DNA of 64,000 nt from Schistocerca nitens (GCF_023898315.1 NC_064617.1:717977202-718041201), one strand, 5' to 3'; counted from the first letter of the stretch, positions 34,003 to 46,126 are shown. Notes: generated by a model not told the origin, from the sequence alone. Made by a program: numbers and translations.

Positions 34003-34609
34003 AAAGGAGGCAAGAAGTGCTGCGTTGTCAGTAGAGAACAACAGCAGCAGAATGGGTTGGTCAGGAGAGCTCAGTGCCTTTGAGTGTGGGCTAGTCATTG
34101 GATGTCACCTGAGTAACAAATCCATCAGAGACATTTCAGTCCTTCTAAAGCTGCCTAAGTCTGCAGTTGCTGGTGTGATTGTGAAGTGGAAACTCGAAGA
34201 AACGACCACGTCTAAACCAAGACCAGCAGACCTCATCTACTAACGGACAGTGACCGTCGAGAATTGTGGGCTGTGGTAGTAAAAATCGCACGAAATCAGC
34301 GGATGCAGTCAGTGATGAGTTGAAAAATGCTACCAGCAGTCCAGCTAGCACAATGAGTGTTCCAATATTCGAGCAGCACCTTATAAGATACACATTTCTT
34401 TTGTCAGTTCTAAGTGAAGCTTGAAAAATTTTAAGAACGATGCCACTGGACAGTGGATGAGTTGAAACGAGCGATTTGCAGTGATGAATCACGCTATGCC
34501 TTGTAGAAATCCTACAGAAGGGTTTGGGTTTGGCGAATGATGCGAATGCCTGGCGAATGTTAGCTGCCATCAGATGTAGTGCCAACAGTTGCGGTGGTCT
34601 TCCTAAATC

Positions 34610-34985
34610 ATTTCAAGCCGTGTGCTGGGGGGCATTTTCTTGCTGAAATGTAAGCCCAGGATAGCTTACCATGAAGGCCGACGTACCGCTGTGCTGTAAC
34701 GGTGCCGTGGATGATAACCGAAGATGTCCTGCTGTGAAAAGAAATGGCAGGCCAGACGATCACCCCTGGTTATCGGGCCGTATGGCGCACAGCAGCCAAG
34801 TTGGTACGCCACCGCCCTCTGGGGAGTCTTCAGACCCATCTTCGTTGGCCACTGGGAATCATTTCGAAGCGGGACTCATTACTGAAGACAGTTCTACACA
34901 GGTCAACGAGATTACAGACCGAAGACGGTTCTGGGGACGCCCCAGACAGTGGTGGGATATGAGCCTGGCTTCGCCCTTCATCTGA
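34610..34985 (-). pseudogene. Tc1-like transposase fragment (family G), minus
   Basis: The minus strand reads TVFSNESRFEMIPSG, RWV-stop, then LAAVRHTAR-stop-PGVIVWPAISFHS and, nearer 34640, FQQENA-type residues. The first catalytic block has Asn (SNES) instead of the family Asp, and several stops are present. It faces a plus-oriented fragment of the same family immediately to the right. Confidence 0.7.
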
Positions 34986-35215
34986 CCCGACAACCAGGAG
35001 AGATAGTGTAGGGTGTTATTTCTGTTCATAGCAGGACCCGTTTGGTTGTCATGTGTGGCAACCTAACAGCAAAGCAGTTCGTCGACGATATTCTACGCTG
35101 TTTTGTTGGCTTTCATGGCAAGCTATCATGGGCTTTCATTTCCGCAAGATAATTTCTACTGCTTGTCTTAGTGCTTGTCAAACCATATCTTGGCCAGCAA
35201 AATGAAGACATAAAC
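34986..35215 (+). pseudogene. Tc1-like transposase fragment (family G), plus, inverted to its neighbour
   Basis: Plus strand: PGEIV-stop-GVISVHSRTRLVVMCGNLT, AKQFVDDILR, HGKLSWAFISAR. The block overlaps in content with the minus fragment at 34765-34612, so the two form an inverted duplication with a spacer of about 220 bp. Several family segments are missing and the reading frame has stops. Confidence 0.7.
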
Positions 35216-37612
35216 ACAGTTAATTATACGGTTGGTGCCTTTTGAATGAACAGCAGAGAATGTCCTATAAATTTTGGCCAGAAAGTGAAGCTGGTAAGTG
35301 ATTCCGTGACTTAGTGCCAGACAACAAATACAAATGTTCAGCGTTCAATCCTTAATCTGACTCAGGATTATTTCCGTCTCTTACCACTTCTTTCACATCT
35401 GGCAAACTTGTTTTGCTGTGTAAAATGTCGAGTTACATTGTGGTTCAGAGCCTTCACTAAAGTGTAGATCACTGTAACTACACAGGCAAAGTCATTACAA
35501 AGCTACGAAGAAGACAACGAACTAAACTGTACCTGGGTAGTGTTAGTACTCGCTTGATGGTACAAGTGACATGACATGGTTTGACCCGTACAACAGTATG
35601 AACTCCAAGGATTTCGCCTTGGAAGCTTCTCTGCGAAAGTAAAACTTCGCCCGCTCAAGATAATCATGTGACATAAATCTATTTCGTCAAATTCAGTAGA
35701 CAATACAACTGCTTTTGACAGAAGAAAACAACATTTTTCTTAAAAATTCAGCATGGACTGTTGCACTATTGTTCCACTTTAAATGCAAAAACGAATTACT
35801 GCATGAAACTCCACTTTATCAGTGTACTGCGCCATTATTTTTTGGCTCTCTTAGCAGTTTGCTACGGTACTGTGAAGCGCGAATCGAAATGTGAACCAAA
35901 ACTAAAGACTATTACCGGCTAACAAACAAAAATTAGTTACGTAACTTTATTTTTCCTAGGTAATAATTAAAATTTTATTACTACCTCTTATACTTAATCG
36001 AACATAAGCATACTATTCATAGAGATAATACAGATCGTCTTACGTCTTTGTGTCCTGTCTACCTCTTTCTTTTGCTAGCTGTCAAAATGCTTTTCTTCTG
36101 GCAATTCTCTCGGCGCTATTTAGGAATCTCTGGGACGTCGCCTCGGTCATCCTGTCTCCAAACATCGTTATGAGCATCCGTAGAGCGACAGGTCATCGAA
36201 GGCCTGATCTCACCGCCACTCATACTTCGTTACGCGAGTTAAACCAGATTGCCAACAGGGCCCAGATTTATTGGTAAATTAGTGCAGCATAATTACTTCA
36301 AGTAGCTGTAACCGACTTGGGTTTATTGAGTTATGTTGGTCTGCACTCGTCTAGCCCTCCAGCGCTCTGTTGCAGTACCGCATCGTTTCCGACCGCTGTG
36401 TAGAACATCAACGGCATTATAAAAACTGGAGAAATCTGTAATTGCTGAATACAGCCTCACAAACACAAAATACTGTTGGGCGAAAAAAAAGTTTTGTCCC
36501 AGGCTTCTATGTGCTGGGATTCTGTAATTAAAGAGGCTGTAGAAATAAGAATACGCGACAGGAACTTCAACCGTAGCAATGGATATAATTTTAGCGCTAC
36601 TTGGAAGCAGAGCTGTCTATGCAGTTTTGACAGTCAGTTGCTCTTGATGAAGGCGATGGAGGTAATCTGTTGAAAGATTGAGGTTTTACCCTGAATTGAC
36701 GCGGCAAGAAGTCTGATAATGTTTCACCTTATTGTCGTCAGGGAATCAAAAAGCCTCGTTGCAGACTGTAACACATTTCTACCAATAAGCGAATAGCGTA
36801 TCAAAACGAAAGTGTTGCTTCTCTACGACTGTTCACTAGTAACAGAATAGAAAAACTTATTTTTTGACTTAATGAGGAATCACTAGCCCTTTATACAGCG
36901 TAGGACTCTGTATTGGAAGCCGCATTAGTTACGGTCATTCGGTTCCATCAGCTAATTGTCTACCATATGCAGATGCCGAAGACCCTACAACCTCCACCCT
37001 TCCGTCAGGTGTATAGCACGCTGTGAAGTACAACACTGTTTGTCTACCTCAGCCTAGACAGAACAGATGATGATCTTTCTTCTGACTACGTAAGGCGGCA
37101 GTAGTTCTGTGGGGTCGTTGGTAGTTACGGCTTTTATCGCAAAAGAAAGGTGGTAATATAAGAAAAAATTCTAGATAGATTTTCAATTTGAGAACAGACT
37201 ACATATCAAATACCCAACACTGCGACTGATTTATTCTGAAACTGCTTTCCATAACAAATGTATGAATGTTTAGCACATCTACAGGAACCGGGAAATAAAT
37301 GAGTTTCAAACGTCACATTTATAGCGAAGTCATTATAGTCGAGCTCGGATGGGTGAGAAATGAAAAGGCAGTTGGGTACGTCCTTTTCAAAGGTACCTTC
37401 GCAGCATTTTCCGTAAGGAAACAAAGATAATGACAGAAAAATATTCAGATTAAAACTTCACACGTCACAAAATCTAGAGTAAAAAATGGACAAGGCATTC
37501 CTTTGGGTATAGGTAACAGCTACCATGTTACGAAGTCTGTGAAGTTGGGAAATCATCGTATGCTATCGACTGAACCTTTGGCTGCCGATTTTCTCAGAGA
37601 AGACTGAGTAAA
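35216..37612. other. Unrecognised DNA
   Basis: About 2.4 kb with no gene or repeat I recognise. The frames at 35703-35503, 36050-36277 and 36476-36673 are short and without motifs. Confidence 0.35.
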
Positions 37613-37812
37613 GAGGCGCAGTGGGTAATGCACTGAACTCACATTTGCGATGTGCTAGGTTCAGATCGCCGTGGCCATTCATTTGTAGGCCTTACGTAGG
37701 ATGGTTCCTTTGGAAAGCATAAGGCAAATTTTCTGCCGCGTCTTCGCCAAAGATGAATATGTCACCGTTCATTAATGAGCGCGTTATTGGAGAGTGAAAC
37801 CCTAATCTAACT
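37613..37812 (+). mobile_element. Decayed tRNA-derived SINE (family 4)
   Basis: Head at 37613-37677: A-box-like gaggcgcagtgggtaatgca and B-box-like taggttcagatcgcc, followed by a body with ggatggttcctttgg and gcaaattttctgccg that resembles a widespread insect SINE I recall. No target duplication identified. Confidence 0.65.
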
Positions 37813-38149
37813 TTTTTCTACGTTATGGCACCAAAGTTATATGCCCAACTTAGCTGAAACTTACATAAAATGAAGAAAACCTATTCAGCTACGTAGCTAC
37901 GTGTGTCAGAAAACGGCACGATGTGTGTAGCTATTGGTAAGATTCAAACTTAGCCCGTCGGTGCAAAAAGTTTCGAGACTGGATTAATAAAAAACAGGGA
38001 AGATAGTGGTTTTAATGCTTCAGGTGTCCTACATAGTCTCCCCCCCCCCCCCTCCCACACACACATACTTGAGTACTACGTGATACTGCCAGAAAAGCTC
38101 TCCTTTGGGATGTTGCTCAACGCTCGCGTCACTTTGGCTTGAATTACAT

Positions 38150-38293
38150 GAAATATATTCGAAGTTGCGAATATGAACAACCATCATCTGTATAATGGGA
38201 TGACGACAGTGAAAATTTGTGCCGGATCGGGACTCGAACCTGTACTTCCCTCTCATCGCGATCTGTCGCCTTACCATTAGGCTACCCGAGCAC
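38150..38293 (-). mobile_element. tRNA-derived SINE (family 5)
   Basis: 38293-38219 read on the minus strand forms a 75-nt tRNA-like head: gtgctcgggtagcctaatgg (A box), aggttcgagtcccg (B box), and GTGC/GCAC ends that can pair. The body (aaattttcactgtcgtcatc, then gaatatgaacaacc complement) extends to about 38150. I treat it as a SINE because the body follows the head directly, not as a functional tRNA. Confidence 0.75.
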
Positions 38294-39402
38294 GACCCAT
38301 GGTGGCAACCATATGTCTACAACCTGCGTTCGTATATTCTCGTCAGAAGGAACGTTGCATAGTACTACTGAACACGCAGAAACTGCAATATCGTATTGGC
38401 TTGAATGTCACGCCGTCTAGGCTTTGACCATTCATGTGAATTTCTGCGCTATGACTTTCCGTGGTAGGTTCGTATTGACAACACTAAGTCTTGTCATAGT
38501 GATATTTTTTCAAAAAAAGAATTATCTGCGTTTTGGATTTCAATCAAGTATCGGCAGGCGTCCACGTGTCGTTGTTTTTATCCATGAGGTAAGGTGTGCG
38601 GGAGGAACTTCGCACACACTTTTTTGTTCTTCAAAACATTCTGGAGAACGTCATGAACACTTCATTCAGAGAAGTTGCTCCACTGAGATTTCTAACACAA
38701 CAACGGTGACATGCTATGGCCACACTTCACTACTTAACACTTCCTGCTCAGAGCTGACTGGTCGAAAGCACGCCTGTTGTTTAAAGTTGCTAGTTCAAGC
38801 TGTCACCATAGTTACCGTGCTGAAGTCGCTTTTACGCGAGGAATAAAATCAGTCAAGGAACTTTTTGGAGAGTCAGTGCACGTTTTGGGGACATCTGGCG
38901 TGCAATGTGTTTTCCTCATATTGACATAACGTACTTCACTCTTGTCATCTGAAATAGCGGACATATACGCTAAATGGGAGCCGAAGAAGCCGCCACGCCT
39001 AAAGTTCACCTTTAATTGAGGTGTAAACATGTATGACAGAGTTGAATCTAAGCTTCGAAAATAGACTGCGGTCTCTTGTTTAGCACTTCATCCAAGGTTT
39101 TCTTTTTGGAAAAAGAGTCACACCAATGACTCACTTGTGACACACCATTGTACTCCCATTTTTTCGTTTATACGAGTTATCGCATACTTTTAAAACGAGT
39201 AAGGAAATTTAAACGACTGTGATATGTTTACGTCCCCAGTAAACAAGAATTACTAGTGTTGACCAAACAGCGAACTACTAAGACTGTTGCATAGTGTCAC
39301 TTGTCTGCCGAAAGCGTTTTATTGATTATGAAAATGGCGGTTGTCTATGTCATACAGATCACCATGACTGTACTCGACTGGACCGATAATTTGCTCAAAA
39401 TA
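38294..39402. other. Unrecognised DNA
   Basis: No gene or repeat recognised; the 140-codon frame at 38424-38846 lacks any known motif and looks like chance. Confidence 0.35.
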
Positions 39403-39579
39403 CACTCATTGGAAAAGATCGCTACACCAAAAATAATTAGCGTAGAGTAATGAAATTTCGGGAATGCATTTTTCTAAGCAATTTTTATTTAATCGTATGG
39501 TGATTTATACAATATACAGTTGATATAAGGCAAATGATTTTATACGATATACATATGATATTAGACAATATTAAACCTT

Positions 39580-40345
39580 AAAGTCCGTGTTTTTCAACCA
39601 GTTAATTAATCTGGGTGTGAGAGTGAACAAGCCATCGGGAATTCCAGGGTATGAATGAAGTGGACAGCGTTGGACTAAATGTTCAATTGTCTGCTCTTCT
39701 TGATTACATCCATCCCCATTTGTACCTGAAGTACCTACAACAACCATGTCCAGTCCTTAACCTGTTGAGGCGGCACCAAAGGTTCCTCGGTAGGTCAAAA
39801 CCTTTTGGCTTCTTTGTGGGATCAAGGTGATGGGCTCTTGTTCCCAATGTTTTTGTTGACCATTCATGCTTCCAGCTTTCATTTCGATCAAAACCATCCG
39901 CGATGAGTTGTCCTGCAGTAACACTTGCTGGTCTTCTTGATCGCAATCGTTGCTGTGGCGGATGACAGAATTCCTAGTGCAGTGCTAGAGAGGGTGATGC
40001 AGAGATTTTCTTGGCCTCCCTCAGTAGAGCTTGTTTCGGCTTTAAGTGAGGTGGAGGGATGTGACTCAGTACAGGTAACCAGTGGCAAGGGGTTGATTTG
40101 ATGGAACCAGTAATGCAGCGCATTGTGTCGTTTAGTTTTGTGTCTACCTTCTTCACATGTACACTTTCCAACCAGACAGGTGCACAGTACTCGGCAGCAG
40201 AGTACACAAGACTGATGCCAGATAAACGCAGACAGTCAGCAGGGGTTCCCCAGGTGGTACCACTGAGTTTATGTAGTATGTTGTTCCTTGCAGCAACTTT
40301 ATGAGAAAGCTTGGTGATGTGCTCTTTGTAGCTCAGGGTTCTATC
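39580..40345 (-). pseudogene. Jockey-type LINE, RT C-terminal fragment
   Basis: Minus strand: LSHKVAARNNIL-type residues near 40310, then MYSAAEYCAPVWLESVHVKK and LNDTMRCITGSIKSTPCHWL, LPVLSHIPPPHLK (40207-39974), then WCRLNRLRTGHGCC and KWGWM (39946-39704), and NQEEQTIEHLVQ beyond. This is the order seen after the RT domain in jockey-clade LINEs, ending in a Cys/His-type motif region. No RT active site is included; a frame break separates the two main pieces. Confidence 0.85.
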
Positions 40346-40354
40346 TAAAGTGAT

Positions 40355-40480
40355 TCTCGTAGGCCTGTTACACGACCTCGTTCAGACTCAGTGAGGTGTT
40401 GGAAATGGTGTCCTTGTCGCATTAAAGGCATTTTTGACAGAAATTAACTCACCACGTCCAATCTCAAAGGTAACTATAAG
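40355..40480 (-). repeat. Second copy of the Tc1 family-E N-terminal segment
   Basis: 40355-40470 matches 41478-41573 (cctgttacacgacctc, gactcag-gaggc/tg, aaaggcatttttgac), then continues uninterrupted through tccaatctcaaaggtaac, where the other copy is split by the RTE insertion. It thus preserves the unoccupied site. Confidence 0.85.
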
Positions 40481-40619
40481 CAATATATTTAAATGATTAC
40501 CATTGCAAGATCACGGGTTAATGCAAGCGCGAGATAAGCCGTTGCAAATTCCAAATGCTGTTATATTAATAACCGGTGTAGCTGCAGAATATTGAACGTA
40601 AGCATGCTAGAATTTTGTT

Positions 40620-41573
40620 GTACAGGTGCCAGATGTCAGTTTGCAGGATGGACTTCCGTGCCTATTGCACTTGGTCGGTCAGTACAGAACGGTTAATGCT
40701 GTTTGTCGATGAAGCTGGAGTTTTCGTCCGATGATGACCCCTACGTGCTCGACTGGAGACAGATTTGACTATCGAGCACACCAAGGTAATATGTCGACGC
40801 TCTGTAGAGCGTGTTGGGTTACAACAGCTGCATGTAGGCGAGCTGTATCCTGTTGGAAAACCCACTTGGAATGCTGTTCAAGAATGGCAGCACAATAGGT
40901 CGAATCACGTGAGTGACGAACAATTTTGCAGTCAGGGTGCATGGGATAACCACGAGAGTGGTTCTGCTGTCATACGAAATCGCAATCCAGACCATAACTC
41001 CAGGTGTAGGTGCAGTGTGTCCAGCAAGCAAACAGGTTGGTTGCAGGCCCTCAACTGGCCTCCTTCTAACAAACACACGGCCATCACTGGCAGTGAGGCA
41101 GAACCAGCTTTCAACAGAAAGCCAACAGACCTCCACCCTACCATCCAATGAGCTCTCGCTTGACACCACTGAAATCGCAAGTATCGGTTGTTTGGCGTCG
41201 GTGGAATGCACGCTACAGAGCGTCTGGCTCGGAGCTGACCTTGAAGTAAGCGATTTGTAACAGTTCGTTTTGTGTCACTGTGATACCAGCTGCTGTTCAA
41301 ACTGCAGCTGCACATGCCATACGATGCGCTACAGCCATACGCCCAACAAGATGGTTTTCTCACTCGGTGGTGCCACACGACCGTACATTTTCGTGACCAC
41401 CGCTGCAAGAAATCATGTAGGCTACATTTCTGCTAAGTCTTTCTGCAGTATCGCAGAAGGAACATCCAGCTTCTCGTAGTCCTGTTACACGACCTCATTC
41501 AGACTCAGCGAGGCGATGAAAATGGTGTCTCAGTCGCCTTAAAGGCATTTTTGACTGAAATCATCTCACCAAG
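40620..41573 (-). pseudogene. Tc1-like transposase (family E), decayed
   Basis: Minus frames 41408-40932 and 41211-40819 include CLLAGHTAPTPGVMVWIAIS, YDSRTTLVVIPCTLTAK and HVIRPIVLPFLNSIP, the region between the first and second catalytic Asp in Tc1 enzymes. The N-terminal helix-turn-helix is represented near 41573-41460, and the C-terminal region near 40800-40640 is badly worn. Several frames are needed to follow it, so no functional enzyme is made. Confidence 0.85.
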
Positions 41574-41579
41574 TCCACT

Positions 41580-42846
41580 CTATCAGTTTAATACGTCACA
41601 GCTGCGAAATACTAACGCGAATTCTTTACAGACGAATGGAAAAGCTGGTAGAAGCCGACCTCGGGGAAGATCAGTTTGGATTCCGTAGAAACGTTGGAAG
41701 ACGTGGGGCAATACTGACCCTACGACTTATCTTAGAAGAAAGATTAAGGAAAGACAAGCCTACGTTTCTAGCATTTGTAGACTTACAGAAAGCTTTTGAC
41801 AATGTTTCTGGAATACTGTCATTCAAATTCTGAAGGTGGCAGGGGTAAAATACAGGGAGCGAAAGGCTATTTACAATTTGTACAGAAACCAGATGGCAGT
41901 TATAAGAGTCGAGGAGCATGAAAGGAAAGCAGTCGTTGGGAAGGGAGTGAGACAGGGTTGTAGCCTCTCCCCGATGCTATTCAATCTGAATATTGAGCAA
42001 GCAGTGAAGGAAACAAAAGAAAAGTTCGGAGTAGGTATTAAAATCCATGGAGAAGAAATAAAAACTTTGAGGTTCGCCGATGACATTGTAGTTCTGTCAG
42101 AGACAGCAAAGGACTTGGAAGAGCAGTTGAACGGAATGGACAGTGTCTTGAAAGGAGGGTATAAGATGAACATCAACAAAAGCAAAACGAGGTTAATGGG
42201 ATGCAGTCGAATTAAGTCAGATGGTGCTGAGGGAATTAGATTAGGAAATGAGACACTTAAAGTAGTAAAGGAGTTTTGCTATTTGAGGAGCAAAATAACT
42301 GATGATGCCCGAAGTAGAGATGATACAAAATGTAGACTGGCAATGGCAAGGAAAGCGTTTTTGAAGAAGAGAAATTTGTTAACCTCGAGTATAGATTTAA
42401 GTGTTTCTGAAAGTATTTGTATGGAGTATAGCTATGTATGGAGGTGAAACATGGACGATAAATAGTTTGGACAAGAAGAGAATAGAATCTTTCGAAATGT
42501 GCTGCTACAGAAGAATGCTGAAGACTAGATGAGTAGATCACATAACTAATGAGGAGGTATTGAATAGAATTGGCGAGAAGATGAGTTTGTGGCACAACTT
42601 GACTAGAAGAAGGGATCGGTTGGTAGGACATGTTCTGAGGCATCAAGGGATCATCAATTTAGTATTGGACGGCAGCGTGGAGGGTAAAAATCGTAGAGGG
42701 AGACCAAAAAATGAATACAATAAGCAGATTCAGGAGGATGTAGGCTGCAGCAGGTACTGGGAGATGAAGAAGCTTACACAGGATAGAGTAGCATGGAGAG
42801 CTGCATCAAACCAGTCTCAGGACTGTAGACCACAACAACAACAACA
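41580..42846 (+). pseudogene. RTE-type LINE, 5'-truncated, inserted in the Tc1 element
   Basis: Begins mid-RT at about 41580 and runs to the CAA-rich tail. Frames: 41636-41833 (DLGEDQFGFRRNVGRR, FLAFVDLQKAFDNV), 41836-42447 (RQGCSLSPMLFNLNIEQ, active site RFADDIVVLSE) and 42560-42865 (RDRLVGHVLRHQGIINLVL, KNRRGRPKNEYN). Small deletions after the DNV block and near 42405 break the frame. Flanking tccactct (41574-41581) and tccaatct (42849-42856) look like the target duplication with one change, and the copy at 40455-40470 shows the empty site. 5' truncation is typical of LINE insertion. Confidence 0.92.
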
Positions 42847-43044
42847 AATCCAATCTCAAAGGTAACCAACACTCACCAGTTTTACAACGTGTTTTTAAAG
42901 CAAACCTGATTTGCATTCTCATAGTGGCGAAATTTGTGCGAAGTATGAATATACATCGTCTTTCGGATGTAGAAACATGCCTACCAACTTTCTTTTATGT
43001 TGCACAATTCCTTCTTGGTGTTGCGATATTTTTTCGTTAGTGTA

Positions 43045-44379
43045 ATTATGAACCATCACAGACGATTGTGCTGCAGAAGTACTGCTGCATTATACGTACT
43101 CGTATGCTCCCACGTTTTCGTAATGGAGCGTTCTAGAAAGGAGGTACATTGGAAAATATAAGAGGACTGTGTCATTACTACTCTTTCTGGCTGTGTGCAG
43201 TGTATAGTAGGGAAGGACGGGGTGCCGGTCTCGTCCACAGACGGCGGCATTTCCTTTTGAAACTGGCTCTCCCCTTGTGCAGGCGTTTAAAACCGGCTTG
43301 CAGACGCCGTAGTGGTCGGTCGCAGCCGGGAAAGGAACGGAACGGTCCAGCAGACCTCTCTACGCCGACACGCTGTACTCGCTTGCAACTGCGCTTGCGC
43401 TGACCCGATACGTCCAGGAGTACATCCTGAACATCTCCAGTCAGCGCAAGCTCTACGCGGTGTATATGTCTCTAAACACTACCTAACCCAAAATACGGGA
43501 TTTTACAAAAATGAAGACCGTATTTGACGCAGTAATAACTTGTTGTAGTGCATAAGAAGGATGAAAAATCCGTTATAGTTAAGTTTTGAATTTTTTGTGG
43601 GTGGCTGGGGTACATGCTTAAAGCGGGAATAGATTTAGTAGTACTGACATTCTTCTGAGTTGCAAACAACGTCGTATTATAAATTTGCGAATCAACTTTC
43701 GGCCACCTGCAATAGTACTCGAAATGTTGATTCATTTTTGTACAAAATGATGTGATCTACAACCCAAAAGCATATTACGGTAACCAACTCACGCTGCGAA
43801 AGCCTACGATCTCATATGCCTGTCCTTTTATTGTTGCCATCGCAATTTATAGCGCTACACACATTTAAACGAAATTTTATTTCGATCCCTCGTTCGTTGG
43901 ATCATGCCTTAGATTACTTTGGTGCTCACCAAACACTTGTATGGCACCTACTGGGATACTGCTCAAAACTGTAGTGTCGACATAAAGTGAAAATCGAGAA
44001 TGTAGAGTGGAGAGTGCGAAAGGACAGGAACGCGAATAGTCGCGGATTTGTTGACTACCATTAAGTAATGACAGCTCGGATAGAGGCGCGTATCAATGGA
44101 TCTATACGATACCTTAATGAATGGTAAAACCTGAACACTATCATTTTTCATACATTTTGTAGATATTTTTAAATGTAGTTATCCTTCCACGTAAAGAGAT
44201 TAAATGACAAGCGCATTGATATAACGTCACTCCTACTCCTATCAGAGCATTTTTTTTCTGTAGATATAACGGTTGTAAGTAAATGACAGAGGCTAGCGAA
44301 ATCAGGATGAAATCATGAGCCTCCAGTGTCTGTGGTGGTAGGGGGTAAAACAGTACATGAAGAGGGCCTGAACGTGTTC
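43045..44379. other. Unrecognised DNA with a CpG-rich patch at 43195-43480
   Basis: 43195-43480 is clearly richer in GC and CpG than its surroundings. Short frames cross it on the plus strand, including one at 43318-43483 containing LYSLATALALTRYVQEYIL, without a recognised family. The rest shows nothing. Confidence 0.3.
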
Positions 44380-45493
44380 CAATACCTAAACTTTGAAACC
44401 CGACGCATTGCCGCTAGACCAGTGGGAAAAAGAAACACCAAGTCTGGTGCACATCTCATTACGAATCAAAACAACTTTGGTCCTGGGTTCGAACCCAGCC
44501 AAAGCTTAAATTTTGAAGGAAAAAAATATCAACAATCAGTAATGGTGTCCGAAGAGTCTGGCGGAAGAAGTTAGCCTCGTTCTGTCAACAGCTTTGCTAA
44601 AGAGAGCGAAGGAACGGACACGAGTTTCAGGGCAAGCTTTGGCTCCTGCTGTGGGAAACAGCCCCTATAAGGCGGAATAATCAGCAGTGGTCAACGGCAT
44701 GAGGATGCAGAAGACAATGGAAATCTCTGCATTAGAGACATACAAGTGTATCCACAGGACATGGACCTGTAACGTAATGGTGGATTGATAAAAGAAAGTG
44801 GATTAGTTCCCCACTTGCATCTCCGGTAGCGGACTGCCAAGGTAGAGGTAAAAAATGGGGTAACGAAAGTAGAATTTCTAATAAATAGGAAAGTAGGGCA
44901 GAGACTGAGTTCTGTGAAGGGTTGCTCTCGTCAGAATCGACAGCAAACCAGCGCCAACAACAGTAATTCAGGTGTACATGCGAAAGTCACGTGCAGAAAA
45001 TGAAGAGACAAAGAAAGTGTGTGAGGATGTTGAAGGGGTAGTTCAGTATGTAAAAGGAGATGGTAATCTAATAATCATGGGGGATTTGAACGTGGTAGTA
45101 GGAGAAGGAATAAAGTAAAGAGTTAAGGGAGAATATGAGATCGAGGAAGGGGAGAAAGAATAACTGAGTTCTGTAACCATTTTTAGCTTGTAATAGCGAA
45201 TACACCGTTTAAAAAATCACGAGAGTAGGAGGAGGTACATTTGAAAAAGGACTGTAGATGCGAGAAACGTCCAGCTGGATTACGTAATGGTCGGACAAAG
45301 ATTGAGAAATGATTTGTTGGATTGGAAGGCATAACCAGAAGCACATGTAGACTCAGATTTAGTAATGATGAAGAGTAAGCTGGACTTTAAGAGACTTTTC
45401 TGCAACAATCAATGTAAAATAAAGTGGGATATTGAAATACATAGGAATGACGAGGCAATGGATACTGCGATAATGAATACCACATCAGGCAGT

Positions 45494-46012
45494 TTGTGAG
45501 GATCCTATATTCTCCCGCGTCATTATATTTACCATTCTTTGTGACATTCGGTCGTAAAACTATCGATCTGCTTCATCGCAGAGTGTATGGTACGTTAATG
45601 CAACTACCGTTCGTTTAGCCGAGTCCAGCATTCCAGAGGAATCGCTGCCCACTGACAGTGATTCCAGTAGTAATGATTGTTGTTTCTTGGCACGAGCAGT
45701 CGAGTCAGTGGCTCAGTGTTAGACAGGCAGTGGAATTCAGACGATGTGCTTGCCGGCGTTGGTGGGACTTACTTGCTAACTTGCTTTCGGGATAATTATT
45801 CTCGCTGCCTTCTGTTCTCTTTAAGGTTTCAAAGTGAAACGATCAGTTTCATCGGTGTCGTATGGTGGCCTGCGGAATACTGCTAATATCGAGTGCATTT
45901 ATAAGTATTTGAAATTAGTAATGAAAACGAAATCAGTACATCGTTAACATCTTGGAATGGAGAGAGGCAGCATCATCGTAATATAGCACACCCAGCGGTC
46001 ATCTTATAAGTT
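45494..46012. repeat. About 0.5-kb unknown insert within the second RTE copy
   Basis: The LINE sequence is collinear with its family up to about 45493 (ccacatcaggcag) and again from about 46013 (tttgaagaactacgg). The DNA between belongs to neither this LINE nor any element I recognise. It has no long frame apart from 45677-45886 and no obvious terminal repeats. Confidence 0.6.
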
Positions 46013-46126
46013 CATTTGAAGAACTACGGACATTTCCAAGAAGGGCTGTCACAGAATTAGGACAGACCAACGTAGGTAGATACATGGAAGATAATTGCGA
46101 AGAAACTATTGGTAACCGAAGAAATA

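Larger units (their letters stand above)
32271..34600 (+). pseudogene. Tc1-like element remnant (family F) with nested insertions
   Basis: The left end reads cactatctgacaaaagtaac after TA at 32269-32270, the style of a Tc1 terminal repeat. The transposase appears only after a long gap: 34052-34240 (MGWSGELSAFECGLVIGCHL, then KSAVAGVIVKWKLE, the helix-turn-helix), and later about 34430-34600 with DEWKRAICSDESRYAL, i.e. the first catalytic Asp, and YRRVWVWR. Stops and shifts separate these pieces. A SINE (32608-32811), a possible foldback segment and a third SINE head (about 33870-34000) lie in between. No right terminal repeat was found. Whether the 32271 end belongs to the 34-kb transposase is inference. 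Confidence 0.65.
39403..43042 (-). mobile_element. Composite Tc1-like element (family E) with LINE insertions
   Basis: Left end cactcattggaaaagatcgc after TA (39401-39402); right end complement cactaacgaaaaaatatcgc before TA (43043-43044), a diverged inverted repeat. The minus-strand transposase lies at about 41573-40620. The element has been enlarged by a jockey-type LINE end (39580-40345), a second copy of the transposase N-terminal segment (40355-40480) and an RTE insertion (41580-42846). I infer that all of this lies within one element from the end sequences; independent adjacent insertions are possible. Confidence 0.65.

Noticed and set aside
38219-38293. tRNA-like sequence that could be annotated as a tRNA gene
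   Set aside because: A SINE body follows the head directly, and other tRNA-like heads in the window behave the same way, so it is part of a retroposon rather than a functional tRNA gene.
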